Assembly (NCBI GenBank): GCA_947652115.1
Contig: OX393571.1
Location: 16,495,171-16,559,170, forward strand
Reading direction: 5' to 3'
Length of the DNA: 64,000 nt
From: Blastomussa wellsi
Lineage: Eukaryota > Cnidaria > Anthozoa > Scleractinia > Plerogyridae
Position numbers and translations under genes: made by a program. Under the pieces are notes generated by a model, which made no database searches, was not told the origin of the DNA, and saw nothing but the letters and a program-made list of their open reading frames with translations. Below are positions 49,557 to 58,715 of the stretch, in pieces. The stretch's first letter is position 1. Every line of letters starts with the position of its first letter.

Positions 49557-50635
49557 TCAGTATTGCACAGATTTCAATTGTTGCTCCACTATGTTCATCT
49601 GCGAGTCGGATATAACAAAGACGTAGCAGTTCACATTGCCTCCTCCGCTTGCCTTCCTCTCGAGCTCAAGCTGTACCCCGTCTTGTGCATGCGCAGCTGC
49701 CGTGCAGCGACTGATCTGCCATGGAGCGCAGATCAATTAAAAGCCCGAACTTGTCATCGCTGTAGAACTTTGTCATATTCATGTGGGGCGTTTTTTTCTG
49801 TGGGAAGAAGCAACGGACCATCTCCCACATGTCCCTGTATAAGACGCCGTTGTTGTACAGCATGTTAGGCGAGCCGTTCACTGTGACGCTGACTTTCGAG
49901 AGGCCGGGGTTGAAGTACTTTTCTGTATCTCTGGCCCCTGGAGCGTAAGGCTCGATAAACAGGAGAAGGATTGCTTTCATGGACCTTCTCTGGGGTTTGA
50001 CTCTGAGGTTAATCCTTTCCTTGGCTTTTGGGAAGGTGTGCATCTGATAAAGCTGGATGTGATCGTATGCGAATTCATTGCCAGCGGAATAAACACTGAG
50101 CGCTTCTTGCGCCAGAGTCTTGTTTCTCATCATTTCGTACTCGAGCTGGATGTCTGTCAGCTTGTATTTCAGTTTTGTGGGGTCAGATCCTTTGACAACC
50201 TGTAAAGCAAGGGTCAGCTCAAACAGGAGGTCGTGGGAAAGGGCTTGGGGGTAAAAGACTCCATGGTCGGTCAGGATCTGGTGGTCCAGTCTGATTCGGT
50301 ATTTTGTGCCAAAAACTTTGGAGAGCGCGTTTTCCACGTCGACGGCTGAGGTTTTCTTATCCTCAGCGTTTGAGCGGATCTTGCAGAGGTCGGCGCTTTG
50401 AATTCCATCAAGCAGCCTGTTGTCCCGCTCCTCCTGCGAGAGGAAAAGGTCCTCCCAGATCTTGAAGATGTCATACCCCACCATGTCCTGCAGTACTTCG
50501 CCCCCGTACTTCACAACAAGCTTGTCGACCGTTGCTACGATCAAAGGTGATGCGCTTTACTGTACGCTCGAATTTCATCGCGTTGAGAATTTTCTCTTTG
50601 TGCGTTGGCTGAAGATTTGCTTGCACCACCTTCAT
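49557..50635 (-). pseudogene. Major capsid protein candidate (double jelly-roll type), frameshifted
   Basis: The main frame 50544-49666 is 292 codons and ends in LIDLRSMADQSLHGS, a C-terminal block like that of Polinton/adintovirus hexon-type capsid proteins. The N-terminal part starts at an ATG at 50635 in another frame (break near 50525), and the C-terminal tail runs in a third frame to a stop at 49557 (break near 49690). Position next to the packaging ATPase supports the call. The alternative is another large virion protein; no structural check was possible. Confidence 0.65.
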
Positions 50636-50660
50636 CTCTTCATTGTTTAAATATACAACA

Positions 50661-51690
50661 ATGGCGGAAGGTGGAGAGTTTTAGCAAAAAGGGTGGCAAT
50701 GAGACAACAGTTGTATCATTTGGTCCACAAGGTGGTGAGACTGAAATTTTCAGAAAAGATGGTGGTCTTCTCAAAAAATTCACAGACAAGTTCAAAAAAG
50801 CCCTTGGGCCAGAAGCTGAATCTCTGATTGCTCAAGATAATGAGAGCATAAGAGAACAACGCCAGATATTGAGAGAGGCCGAACAACAATTAAGAGATGC
50901 TGAAAAAATTGATGCAGAAAAAGAAAAAGAAAAAACTACACAAGAGATTCAAAATCTGAGAAACAGACTTGAGCGAACCCAAGCAAGTATTGATGCAATT
51001 CAGGGTGAACATGGTTCAAATGTTGAAAATGAGGCTGAACTGCGCAGACTTAAGCTACTGGAAAAAAATCTTCAAACTGATCTCGAACACGAAAAGAAAG
51101 AGTTGGCTTCACTCAAAAAACTTGTAAAAAATAAAGCAAAAGCAAAAGCACAAGAAAAGGTTGATAAACACAGAGCAGACCTTGATAAGATAGAAAAAGA
51201 AAGAAACGCTCTTCAACAAAATCTTAACGACACGAGAACGATGAAGATAGGGCGGTCATCAACGATGAGAACGCCTCACCCTCTGACAAAGAAGCCGCGG
51301 AAGAAAGAGTTGCGGAAAGAACCGAGGAGCTTGCGTGTTTACAAATTCAGATTGAGTAAAGAGAAAGAGCGCTTCCACTTCGTGAGCACGTAAAAGAGAT
51401 CTTCAAAAAATACGGCATGACCGCCACGACAATCTTCCTTGCTGCTGGCGTCACGATTGGTGCTGTCGTTGGCGCCATTAACAACTCGCTGAAAGCCACC
51501 GGCAAAGGGTTGGGAAATGGCTTGAAAGAGATTGGCAAAAAACTTGCTTCAATTCTTCCCGGGTTAATTGGCTCGATTGTTTCTTTCCTATTCAAAGCAG
51601 CCGGGGAGGTCATCTCTTTTCTGGCAGAGCACGCCTGGCTTCTGACTTTGGCTGTTGTGGCGTTAACGCAATGTCAAGAATGCCAAACCC
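50661..51690 (+). pseudogene. Coiled-coil protein with amphipathic/hydrophobic C-terminus, frameshifted
   Basis: From the ATG at 50661, one break within about 25 bases, then a long Glu/Lys/Gln-rich coiled coil (about 50780-51230), further frame changes near 51240 and 51358, and a C-terminal part at 51417-51660 rich in Gly/Ala/Ile (FLAAGVTIGAVVGAI, then GLGNGLKEIGKKLASILPG, then hydrophobic helices). Such a tail could insert into or disrupt membranes, but that is inference. Divergent from the capsid gene with only about 25 bp between starts. Confidence 0.6.
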
Positions 51691-53259
51691 GCAACTGCAA
51701 CCGCGCCAACAGCGACAGCTATTTTGTTCACGTCATGTCTCTGGCTGCCGGAGCCAGCCGGTGGCATTGGTTCAGATTCCGTTTGCTCCTCTGCAGCTGT
51801 TTGGGTGACAGGCACTGGCTCTTTTTTTGCCATTGCTGCTGGATTCGAAGGGTGACTGTTTGGTCGGTTTATTTTCGATTCCCCGCCATCCATCAGCCGA
51901 AGCGCCGCTTTTTTTGTGCTTTTGTTTGCCCTGTTGTTGACCCCCAGCTTCATACCCGGTATCGCTTGTTTGAGTCGGTTGTTGTAGCCAACCGTGCTTT
52001 CTGTGTTAATAACCATCCGCGCCGGCATCAGCCAGGCACCCGGGCATACAGCAAGGTTTAATCGTACCTTTGCCTTATCCATCGCCAGTTGCCAGGTCAG
52101 GCTGCCTCCTCGCGTCTTCCACCAAGACCTGGAACTCACTCTGTGCCTCCTTTGCGCGCCCCCCTTCGCCCAGGATGCTGCTGTGGACGTTGAGTTGCGC
52201 GCCCAAAATGCAATACACAAAGGCCTCTATCGACTGGTTTATTCACGGTCAAACCTGTCGAGGTTTTGGGCGCGAACCAGTTGAATTGCTCTTCCGCGGC
52301 GTCGTTTCTTATGAAGCATATTGAAATTCCCTTTTCTGATGCCTTTGGGTCCTCGTTGTCGAATTTTGCTTCTGCTGATGGATAGGGCACATCCCGTATG
52401 AAAGTGTCATGGCAATAAATGTAAACGCTCCCCAGCCCGTGGTTTGGTCCTCGCGTGTAGTGGAAATTGGTTGACGGGGGAACGCCGAACTCTGCGCACA
52501 ATCTTTTCTAAGAAGATATGTCGTAACGGTTGTTGATCTGACTCCATGTTGGGTCGCCCGGCAGCGCGCTCACGCTTTGGATGCCTCCGAGCTGATACAG
52601 GATGCGCTGAACCGTGAAGTAAACGTGGAAGATGTAGAAAGCCCGCACCTGCAGGGGCAGATTCAGCGTTGTGTGCTCTTTGTAAAATACTTCTTGAGAT
52701 ATTCCGCAACCTGTTGTCACACACCACACTGCAAAATTCAGCTGCTGTTCCCAGAAAGATAGATTTGGCCCCGCTAGCCATTTTTTTGCGGGCTTTGATG
52801 TTTCGAACTTCTGTTGTTCCTTGGTAAATATCTCTCTGAACTTTGTTGTAAAATACTGGTCAGGGGTGACATAAATATTGATTGCTTTGTTGAATATTTT
52901 CTTCAAACTCGGTGCAGCGTCTTCCAATGGAACTGCTGGAACCGGTAGCGACCTTTTTGCACTGGGCGTTAACTGGTAAGGGAAGCCGCCAACGTCATCC
53001 AAACCCAGCACGCTTTTCATGCCTGCACTCCAATTTGCAGACTGCCGGGACCCTCTTTGTAAAATATTTCAGCTGTTGCTGTGTGGTCCGACGCAAAAAA
53101 TGTCTGTGCTTCAAATGCCATGCCAGAAAAAGCCGCCCACGCCTTGGCTTGTGCAAGCTTCGCATTCGTCGTGGAGATGCCGTTGGCAGACTGCGCTCTT
53201 TTTTCGAGATAGTCAAATGCAACAGAATCTTGCTTGCGTGCGTTTTTCCAGATGTTCAT
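51663..53259 (-). pseudogene. Large virion-like protein of unknown function, broken into four frames
   Basis: Four consecutive minus-strand frames (53259-53017, 53020-52508, 52501-52136, 52220-51663) look like one gene of about 530 codons. Features: Ala-rich N-terminus; KKWLAGPNLSFWEQQLNFAVW in the middle; a PPSTNFHYTRGPNHGLGSVYI segment; a Pro/Thr/Glu-rich linker and a C-terminal membrane helix (IAVAVGAVAVAGLAFLTL). The first junction is an ATGA stop-start overlap, so the first 80 codons could be a separate small gene. No family was named with confidence. Confidence 0.5.
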
Positions 53260-53315
53260 CTTTTATTACTCCCCCTTTATTTTTTAATTGAAAATTTGTG
53301 CGCAACATAAATAAA

Positions 53316-53964
53316 ATGGTTGTGCTTACTATTTCTACATCTTCTAATCCATGCACCGTCAATTTTGACACCCCGATTCCAGAGGCCTCTTTCGTAAGGC
53401 TGTTGTCTTGTTCGCTTTATAATTCGTGGCATACTTTGAAAAACGATGGGGTAATTGCAATGTCTGAGCCAGATGGTAAACGTGCTGTTCCCATTACTTT
53501 CCCCAGAGGGCATTACACTCTTGAAAGTATGGCTCAAAATATAGAACATGCTTTCGCTAAATTTGATGTAAAACTTCCCACTCAAATCAATACACCAGCT
53601 GGTGCAATGGTAATTGACAACTTTGGGAATAAAAAAATAACTCTTGGCGAAGACATAGCTGATTTTCTTGGTATACCCGGCGTTTTGTTTTTTAGCACTT
53701 TCGTCAAGCGGCTTAGGACACCGAGTACTTACTTTGTCCATTGCGACTTGGTTGACCGCAATCAAAATTTGGTCACGTTCAAAGTTTGACATCCGAGGGG
53801 TAGCTTTCCAAAAAGTCCACTATCAAAAGGACGAACAGCCGCCCTTTTGTGACGCTTCGACAGGCAAATGTGTCAACAGCGTTACACTTTCAGTCAAAGA
53901 TGAGGACGGAGAGCTTTTTGATTTTAACGATCAACCCCTAGAATTCGAATTGCAAATCATTTAA
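53316..53964 (+). pseudogene. Minor capsid (penton-like) protein candidate, one frameshift
   Basis: First frame from the ATG at 53316 (earlier Met at 53298) to 53789; the end continues in another frame to 53964. Beta-rich sequence with FVRLLSCSLYNSWH near the start and a C-terminal block VTLSVKDEDGELFDFNDQPL that recurs in Polinton minor capsid-type proteins. The break is at about 53780-53790. The identification as a single-jelly-roll penton protein is from order and sequence feel, not structure. Confidence 0.55.
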
Positions 53965-53988
53965 AAAAATAAAATCTGTGTATATACA

Positions 53989-54615
53989 ATGTCTTCGGCA
54001 AATGTGTTGCCAAGTGCTCCGCCTATTTATCCTGAGCTTCCGCTGGAAAGAACCGAAAATTTCCGGCTAACTGAGATCAGCAAAATTGAAAAAGAAATAG
54101 CCGATGAGGCTGAACATTACAGGCTTGTATTGAAAAAATACAAGAAAGCTCGCAAAGTGATTCAATATTCCGTGGTCTCTCTTGGCTTTGCAAGTGCCGC
54201 CCTGTCTTCCGGGGCCGTTGCATCTTCACTCACTGGCGTCGGAATTGTGGTCGGAACGCCTGTTGCTGGAATTGCCGCTCTCCTTGGGTTTGCTTCCACA
54301 GGCCTGTATGTTGCGAACAAGAAGCTGGAAAGGAAAGTTAAAAAGCACACGAAAATTCAAGCTCTGGCCCTTGCAAAGCATGACTCAATAAGAGGCGCCG
54401 TCTCTCAAGCTCTTGACGATAACAATGTTTCTGACACAGAATTCAAACAAATAACTCGTGAAATGCAGAAATATCGTGAACTCAAAGAGAGACTGCGGGA
54501 AAACTTCGCGGAAAAACCGTCCGATTTACGCCAGCCGGATCTTGAAAAGATAAAAAAACCAGGTTCGCCAAGAGTTTCGAAAAAACTGGCGGCGTCCAGC
54601 ACAAATTTGAACTAA
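53989..54615 (+). CDS. Two-helix membrane protein with overlapping late-domain motifs
   Basis: 208 codons, intact. The N-terminus contains PSAPPIYPEL at residues 8-17, in which PSAP (8-11), PPIY (11-14) and YPEL (14-17) overlap. These are the P(S/T)AP, PPxY and YPxL motifs that recruit TSG101, NEDD4-type ligases and ALIX in enveloped viruses. A basic/acidic helix follows, then a hydrophobic Ala/Gly/Val-rich hairpin at about 60-105 (two membrane segments), then a Lys-rich coiled-coil C-terminal half. Starts 24 bp after the minor capsid candidate on the same strand. Function unknown; a role in membrane passage of particles is inference. Confidence 0.7.
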   Translation: MSSANVLPSAPPIYPELPLERTENFRLTEISKIEKEIADEAEHYRLVLKKYKKARKVIQYSVVSLGFASAALSSGAVASSLTGVGIVVGTPVAGIAALLGFASTGLYVANKKLERKVKKHTKIQALALAKHDSIRGAVSQALDDNNVSDTEFKQITREMQKYRELKERLRENFAEKPSDLRQPDLEKIKKPGSPRVSKKLAASSTNLN

Positions 54616-55049
54616 ACTTTGAGACAAAAAAAAAATTTCTCTCTCTGTTTTAAAAAGTAGATAACGCGTGATGTTGTCACGCGTGACGTTGTGTGATGCC
54701 TGACCCCGGCCAGGACTTCCCGCCGCTGACAAGGCAGCTGTCAATTCCCATTTTACCTCTGGGAGTGAGGTTTGAAATCCCGTGGGGGGATTTCTGAGCA
54801 CCCCCTGTTACCAGTAGGGCCCAGCCGGGCTCAACCCGAGGGCAATGCCCCACTGGAAGGACTTCCCCTATACCCGGTAATTCACCATCCGCACAAGCCA
54901 TTACAACGGGATTCAGAAAGTGGCCAACTTGACGCCGCTTGTTCTGTTTCTAAATTCTGCATCGTTGCTGGTCCTATTTCTTTTGCAGCCATCGACAACT
55001 TTGCATGCGAGAAAATAATTGTGTTGATTAAATCTCAAATTGTTGCGTG
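54616..55049. other. Polinton segment without recognised gene
   Basis: GC-richer than its surroundings at 54690-54900 (CCTGACCCCGGCCAGG, GGGCCCAGCCGGGC). No coding frame of note. It could hold the end of a degraded gene. Confidence 0.45.
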
Positions 55050-55177
55050 ACTTGCTTTTATAACAAGTATGCAAATCTCTAACTGCTTCCTATTTTGTCA
55101 TACAAAGCTCGGGCAAAACACCCCAAGTTTACTGGTTGACATCAGCTCGTGCAAAACACGTTCAAAATTTTTCTTTC
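55050..55177 (-). repeat. Inner partial copy of the TIR boundary segment
   Basis: ACAAGTATGCAAATCTCTAA and GTGCAAAACACGTTCAAAAT recur at 55573-55690, so the 55181-55480 ORF is bracketed by direct repeats. Confidence 0.7.
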
Positions 55178-55180
55178 CTG

Positions 55181-55480
55181 TCACACGTATTCTATAAACA
55201 TTTCGTAGTATTCTTCATCAGGCCATTGAAATGATTCAAAGTAGTGTTTTTCTCCATTTTCAAAACATGCGGCACATAAACCAGTTTTTCCGCAATCATC
55301 ACATTTGAGGCAATAGATTATTTTTGTAAATTGCCTAAGATTTTCGCAAAAAGGTTCCTGATCCCACGTTTCTTTTTTCTTCCAGCGCGCAAGTTCTTTT
55401 ATTTCCTGTTCAGACATTTTGTCTATAACATACTCCTTGCATAATATTTCAATTTCCACCTCTAGTTCTTGTTCAGACAT
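55181..55480 (-). CDS. Small acidic protein with Cys cluster
   Basis: 99 codons. Glu-rich N-terminal part with a duplicated unit (MSEQELEVEIEILCKEYV, then MSEQEIKE), then CLKCDDCGKTGLCAACF, a possible zinc-binding knot. DNA upstream (55481-55540) carries a further broken copy of the EIEVLCKKYV unit, so the gene was once longer. Between two direct repeats near the right TIR. No family recognised. Confidence 0.5.
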   Translation of the reverse strand: MSEQELEVEIEILCKEYVIDKMSEQEIKELARWKKKETWDQEPFCENLRQFTKIIYCLKCDDCGKTGLCAACFENGEKHYFESFQWPDEEYYEMFIEYV

Positions 55481-55608
55481 TTCGTTTGAAACATACTTCT
55501 TGCATAATACTTCAATTTCCTCCTCAAGTCCTATTTCCTTTTAAGCCATCGGTATGTTTGTGTTGCTTTTTCAACAAGTATGCAAATCTCTAACTGCTTG
55601 CTCTTTTG

Positions 55609-56009
55609 TCATGACATCAGCTCGAGCAAAACACCACCCCCCAAGTTTACTTTACTGGTTGACACCAGCTCGTGCAAAACACGTTCAAAATTTTTCTTAG
55701 CCTTTTCTTGTTTGCGAAGAAGCCGCCGTTTAAGGTTGTTCCCGCCGCAAGCAAAACATAAACGGTGATCGCTCAAAACTCCAACGCCGCAGCTGCGGTA
55801 TGGTGCCGGCTTTTGCATTCCCTTTTTATTTGAAAGTTATGCTGCGAGCAATATTCTCCGACACATCGTTTGCCGCAGTTCTCTTTCCGATTTCGTATCA
55901 ACCACACGCAGTTGCTTGCTCCACGTACCATTTTGTTGTATAACAGGGCACCGCCGCTTCTGTCTAATTGTCCGAACCAGCCAGGGTTCGCTCGCTTGGT
56001 TGGGGTCAC
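55609..56009 (-). pseudogene. TIR-encoded cysteine-rich protein, right copy, frameshifted
   Basis: Same protein as the left copy: NNCVWLIRN and NCGKRCVGEYCSQH in the frame from 56009, then after a frame change near 55820 SCGVG and LCFACGG in the frame from 55818. The break falls in the Lys-rich joint where the A-run differs between the two repeats. Confidence 0.7.
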
Positions 56010-56157
56010 GCTCTTTTGTTAATTTCTTGTTTGTGAAATTATTTGCTTTCACACACGAGGTGACATTTGGAGCCGAGTTTAGTGAAAAATGGCTTCCAGC
56101 GATAAAGAAACAATTACATGGCAAATGTGTCGCAGAACCATCATTATATATGTGTGT
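55660..56157 (-). repeat. Right terminal inverted repeat of the Polinton
   Basis: Complement of the left end. It lacks the extra hairpin arm and about 50 bp between the ATTTC-ACAAACAAG segment and CCAACCAAGCGAGCG. Confidence 0.85.
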
Positions 56158-56600
56158 TATTTTGTTTGCGATTACACAAGTCTAGCTCAAGCATTCCAAT
56201 TTGCAGTAAGCACGATCTTAACATTATAACTTACTTGACGGAGCTTGCCCATTCCATTCAGAGAGGAATATGCACAGAGCGCAATAATCCTTCTGTCGAG
56301 AAAGCCATCACGTCGCTGTTAACGTTGGTGTTGTTGCCTAAAAGAAAGTTTACCAAATTGTCTCTTAACTTTCAGTGTTAACACTTACATGCAAACTTTT
56401 GAACATAAAATGGTGAGAGAATGTAAGATGCAAATCGTCCTCTGCAAAGAGCAATTTTCCCGTTTTAAAATTACCGTGAAGAACAGCAAAACAAACTAAC
56501 AAGTCTTTCAGTTGTTTCTTGTGGTACGAGAAATTCCAAAAAAGAAGGATTTGCCACTCAAAATTCGCGGAACTTGAGAAGCAGACGTTTTGGTAGCCTA
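56158..56600 (-). repeat. R unit, remainder to the right of the Polinton
   Basis: TATTT duplication, then TGTTTGCGATTACACAAGTC as in 41596, module Y at 56235-56337 (103 bp), then a jump at about 56459 to the end segment GTGAAGAACAGCAAAACAAA...GCAGACGTTTTGG, also seen inverted at 36365-36510 and direct at 63711-63846. Confidence 0.8.
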
Positions 56601-56710
56601 CAAAAGCAGGCGGTTTTGTGGGGGGCAATGCTTCGAAAACGGCAATCACGAAAGAACGACCCCGCCCTATCTGCTTTGGGTACTATTATGTCTGGGATAA
56701 TAGCCAGTGC

Positions 56711-57505
56711 CGACCTCTACCAAAAAGAAGCTTTGTGGCAACTTTGCAACACCTCTTTTTATGCTAAAGTGGATAAAGATCTCACCTCCACTAAGCAACA
56801 AATTGTCAAGAGCACTATTAACGACCTTATAGTCAAACAAGAATTGCCGGCTACTGCTACCAATCTCATCATTACCACTCCCAAAACCTCTTGTATTTAC
56901 TTTTTCCCTAAAATTCACAAACCTAACAACCCAGGTCTACCTATCGTCTCTGCCTGTAGTTGCCCTACCAAACTCATTTCCAGCTATTAAGACAAAATTA
57001 TGGCACCTATTGTCAGATCTTTACCGTCATATGTTAAAGACAGTCAACACGCTCTTTCAATTTACTGGGCGAAGAAAAAATTATTTTCACTATGGATATT
57101 ACATCTCTTTACACCATCATCCCAAATGGCGAAGGTCTTCTAGCCCTCAAACATTTTTTTGATTTACGCACTGTTAAGGAACCAAGCTCGGAAACACTAC
57201 TCCGCCTGGCTGAGTTAGTGTTAACACTCAACTGTTTTTCATTCGCGGACAATTATTGCAAACAAATCAATGGCGTGGCCATGGGTACCAAAATGGGACC
57301 CAGCTACGCCAATCTTTTCGTAGGCTACATTGAACACAATTTTTTCAATCAATACAACGGCCCAAAACCTGAACTCTATCGTTGCTACATTGACGACTGT
57401 ATCGGCGCTACCTCTTCTACCAGAGAGGATCTCAATCAATTTATAACCGTAATTCGTTTCATCCTGCCCTTAAATATACCTGGGAAATTTCCAATACTTC
57501 CTTAG
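56711..57505 (+). pseudogene. Penelope reverse transcriptase (copy 1), broken
   Basis: N-terminal segment to a nonsense codon at 56987-56989 (copy 2 has Leu there). A deletion and frame change near 57060, then the palm at 57092-57505 with MDITSLYTIIP (motif A), NGVAMGTKMGPSYAN (motif B) and YIDD at 57385-57396. The frame is lost again near 57480. Telomerase-related reverse transcriptase family. Confidence 0.85.
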
Positions 57506-57856
57506 CATTCCTGGATATCAAAGTTTCTATCGAATGCAACGGTTTATGCACCAGTGTGCACTACAAACCCACAGATTCTCATAGTTATTTGTTGTATTCA
57601 TCTTCACATCCATCACATGTCAAGAATTCCATTCCTTATTCTCAGTTTCTTAGACTTCGCCGTCTTTGTAGTGACGACTCTGATTTTTCCTTAAAATCAG
57701 GGGAAATGTGCAATTTCTTCGACGAACGTGGCTATCCTGCTTCTGTTCAAGCGGGCAATCATCGCGCCCAACAAATTGATCGACAGTCAGCACTACAAAC
57801 GTCACAGAGAGAAAACAACGATAGAATTCCATTCACCCTCACAACCACACAGTAAA

Positions 57857-58427
57857 ATCCATCATTCTCAAAAACTTTAAATTACTTCAGAATAATCCCG
57901 ACACTGGTAGAATCTTTTCGCAACCTCCTTTAATTTCATTCAAACGCGACAAAAACATAGGTAATTTTTTAGTCAGAAGTGCATTCCAAACAAGTGATCA
58001 ACCCGGAACTTTCAAATGCGCTCGCGCACGATGCAAAACATGCCCTTTCGTCCACAATGTCGACAAAATATCGGGACCTAAGCGATCTATCAAGATCACT
58101 GATCATTTCACCTGTACCTCAGCCAATGTCATCTACTGCATAACTTGCACTCTTTGCAAAAAGATATACATCGGCAAAACAGGGAGACGACTAGGCGACC
58201 GATTCCGAGAACACCTTCGGGATGTAGAGAAAGACGACAAAAATGCATCGAAACCGGTCGCGAGACACTTCAATCTCCCAAATCATTCTAAGCAACATAT
58301 GGCAGTCTGCGGCCTTTCCCTTCACCAAGGAAACACGGAAAGTCACAAAACTCTAGAACAAAAATTTATTTTTCAAATCGGCACTCTTAATCCTCACGGT
58401 ATCAACGAACGCTTTTCATTCATCTAA
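57857..58427 (+). CDS. Penelope C-terminal linker and GIY-YIG endonuclease (copy 1)
   Basis: Open frame without its own ATG, running to TAA at 58425. Linker with Cys pairs (CARARCKTCPF), then the GIY-YIG core: VIYCITCTLCKKIYIGKTGRRL, Arg and Glu in RFREHL, and a C-terminal Glu in LEQKFIF. It nicks DNA for target-primed reverse transcription. The domain itself looks intact but is separated from the reverse transcriptase by breaks. Confidence 0.85.
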
Positions 58428-58482
58428 TTTATTCTGTTGTTTTCACGTCTGTATATAAACAACACACGACTCACAATTCCTT

Positions 58483-58530
58483 GATTCGCTCCGACGAAGG
58501 GCTAACGCTCGAAACGTCAGCTCTTGAATC
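58483..58530 (+). ncRNA. Hammerhead-ribozyme-like motif in Penelope terminal region
   Basis: Stem I pairs GATTC/GAATC and GCT/AGC. Core CCGACGA (58491-58497) stands for CUGANGA with U4 changed to C. Helix II GGGC/GCTC with loop TAAC, then GAAAC-GTC with a minimal helix III. Penelope-like elements are known to carry short type-I hammerheads. The U-to-C change and an A-C mismatch at the base of helix II make activity doubtful. A partner copy lies at 16344-16385. Confidence 0.45.
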
Positions 58531-58592
58531 TCTTAACGGTGGCCAATTCACATTATCAACGCAGTTGATAAAACCAAATTATATTGTTATAC

Positions 58593-58637
<45 letters not shown>

Positions 58638-58715
58638 CTAAGATTAGCGTCGGTGGGAAGTATAACAATATAATTTGGTTTTATCAACTGGGTTGATAAT
58701 GTGAATTTAAAGTTT
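58485..58715. repeat. Palindromic junction between the two Penelope copies
   Basis: TTATCAACGCAGTTGATAAA, CCAAATTATATTGTTATAC and CCCACCGACGCAGC at 58551-58605 invert to CGTCGGTGGGAAGTATAAC and CAATATAATTTGG at 58638-58680. Same terminal sequence as 16229-16500. Confidence 0.8.

Larger units (their letters stand above)
42603..56157. mobile_element. Polinton/Maverick (adintovirus-like) element, 13.55 kb, defective
   Basis: Ends ACACACATATATAATGATGG and its exact complement, with TATTT duplicated on each side (42598-42602, 56158-56162). The uninserted target GACGATATTTTGTTTGCG is present in the sister R unit at about 41590. Long terminal inverted repeats of about 500-630 bp. Gene set: PolB, retroviral-type integrase, packaging ATPase, major capsid candidate, minor capsid candidate, coiled-coil/amphipathic protein, late-domain membrane protein and small ORFs. 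Self-synthesising elements of this class replicate with protein-primed PolB and can form virions (family knowledge). Polymerase, ATPase and capsid genes carry frameshifts, so this copy is not autonomous as read. The five-base duplication is one short of the usual six. Confidence 0.93.
56711..58437 (+). mobile_element. Penelope-like retroelement 1, 5'-truncated and mutated
   Basis: Reverse transcriptase pieces followed by a GIY-YIG endonuclease in one orientation, the hallmark of endonuclease-bearing Penelope-like elements. It starts abruptly at GCCGACCTCTACC, within the reverse transcriptase domain, as expected from incomplete target-primed synthesis. Confidence 0.88.

Noticed and set aside
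51994..52284. Plus-strand frames opposite the large virion-like gene
   Set aside because: Shadows of the minus-strand gene; no domain.
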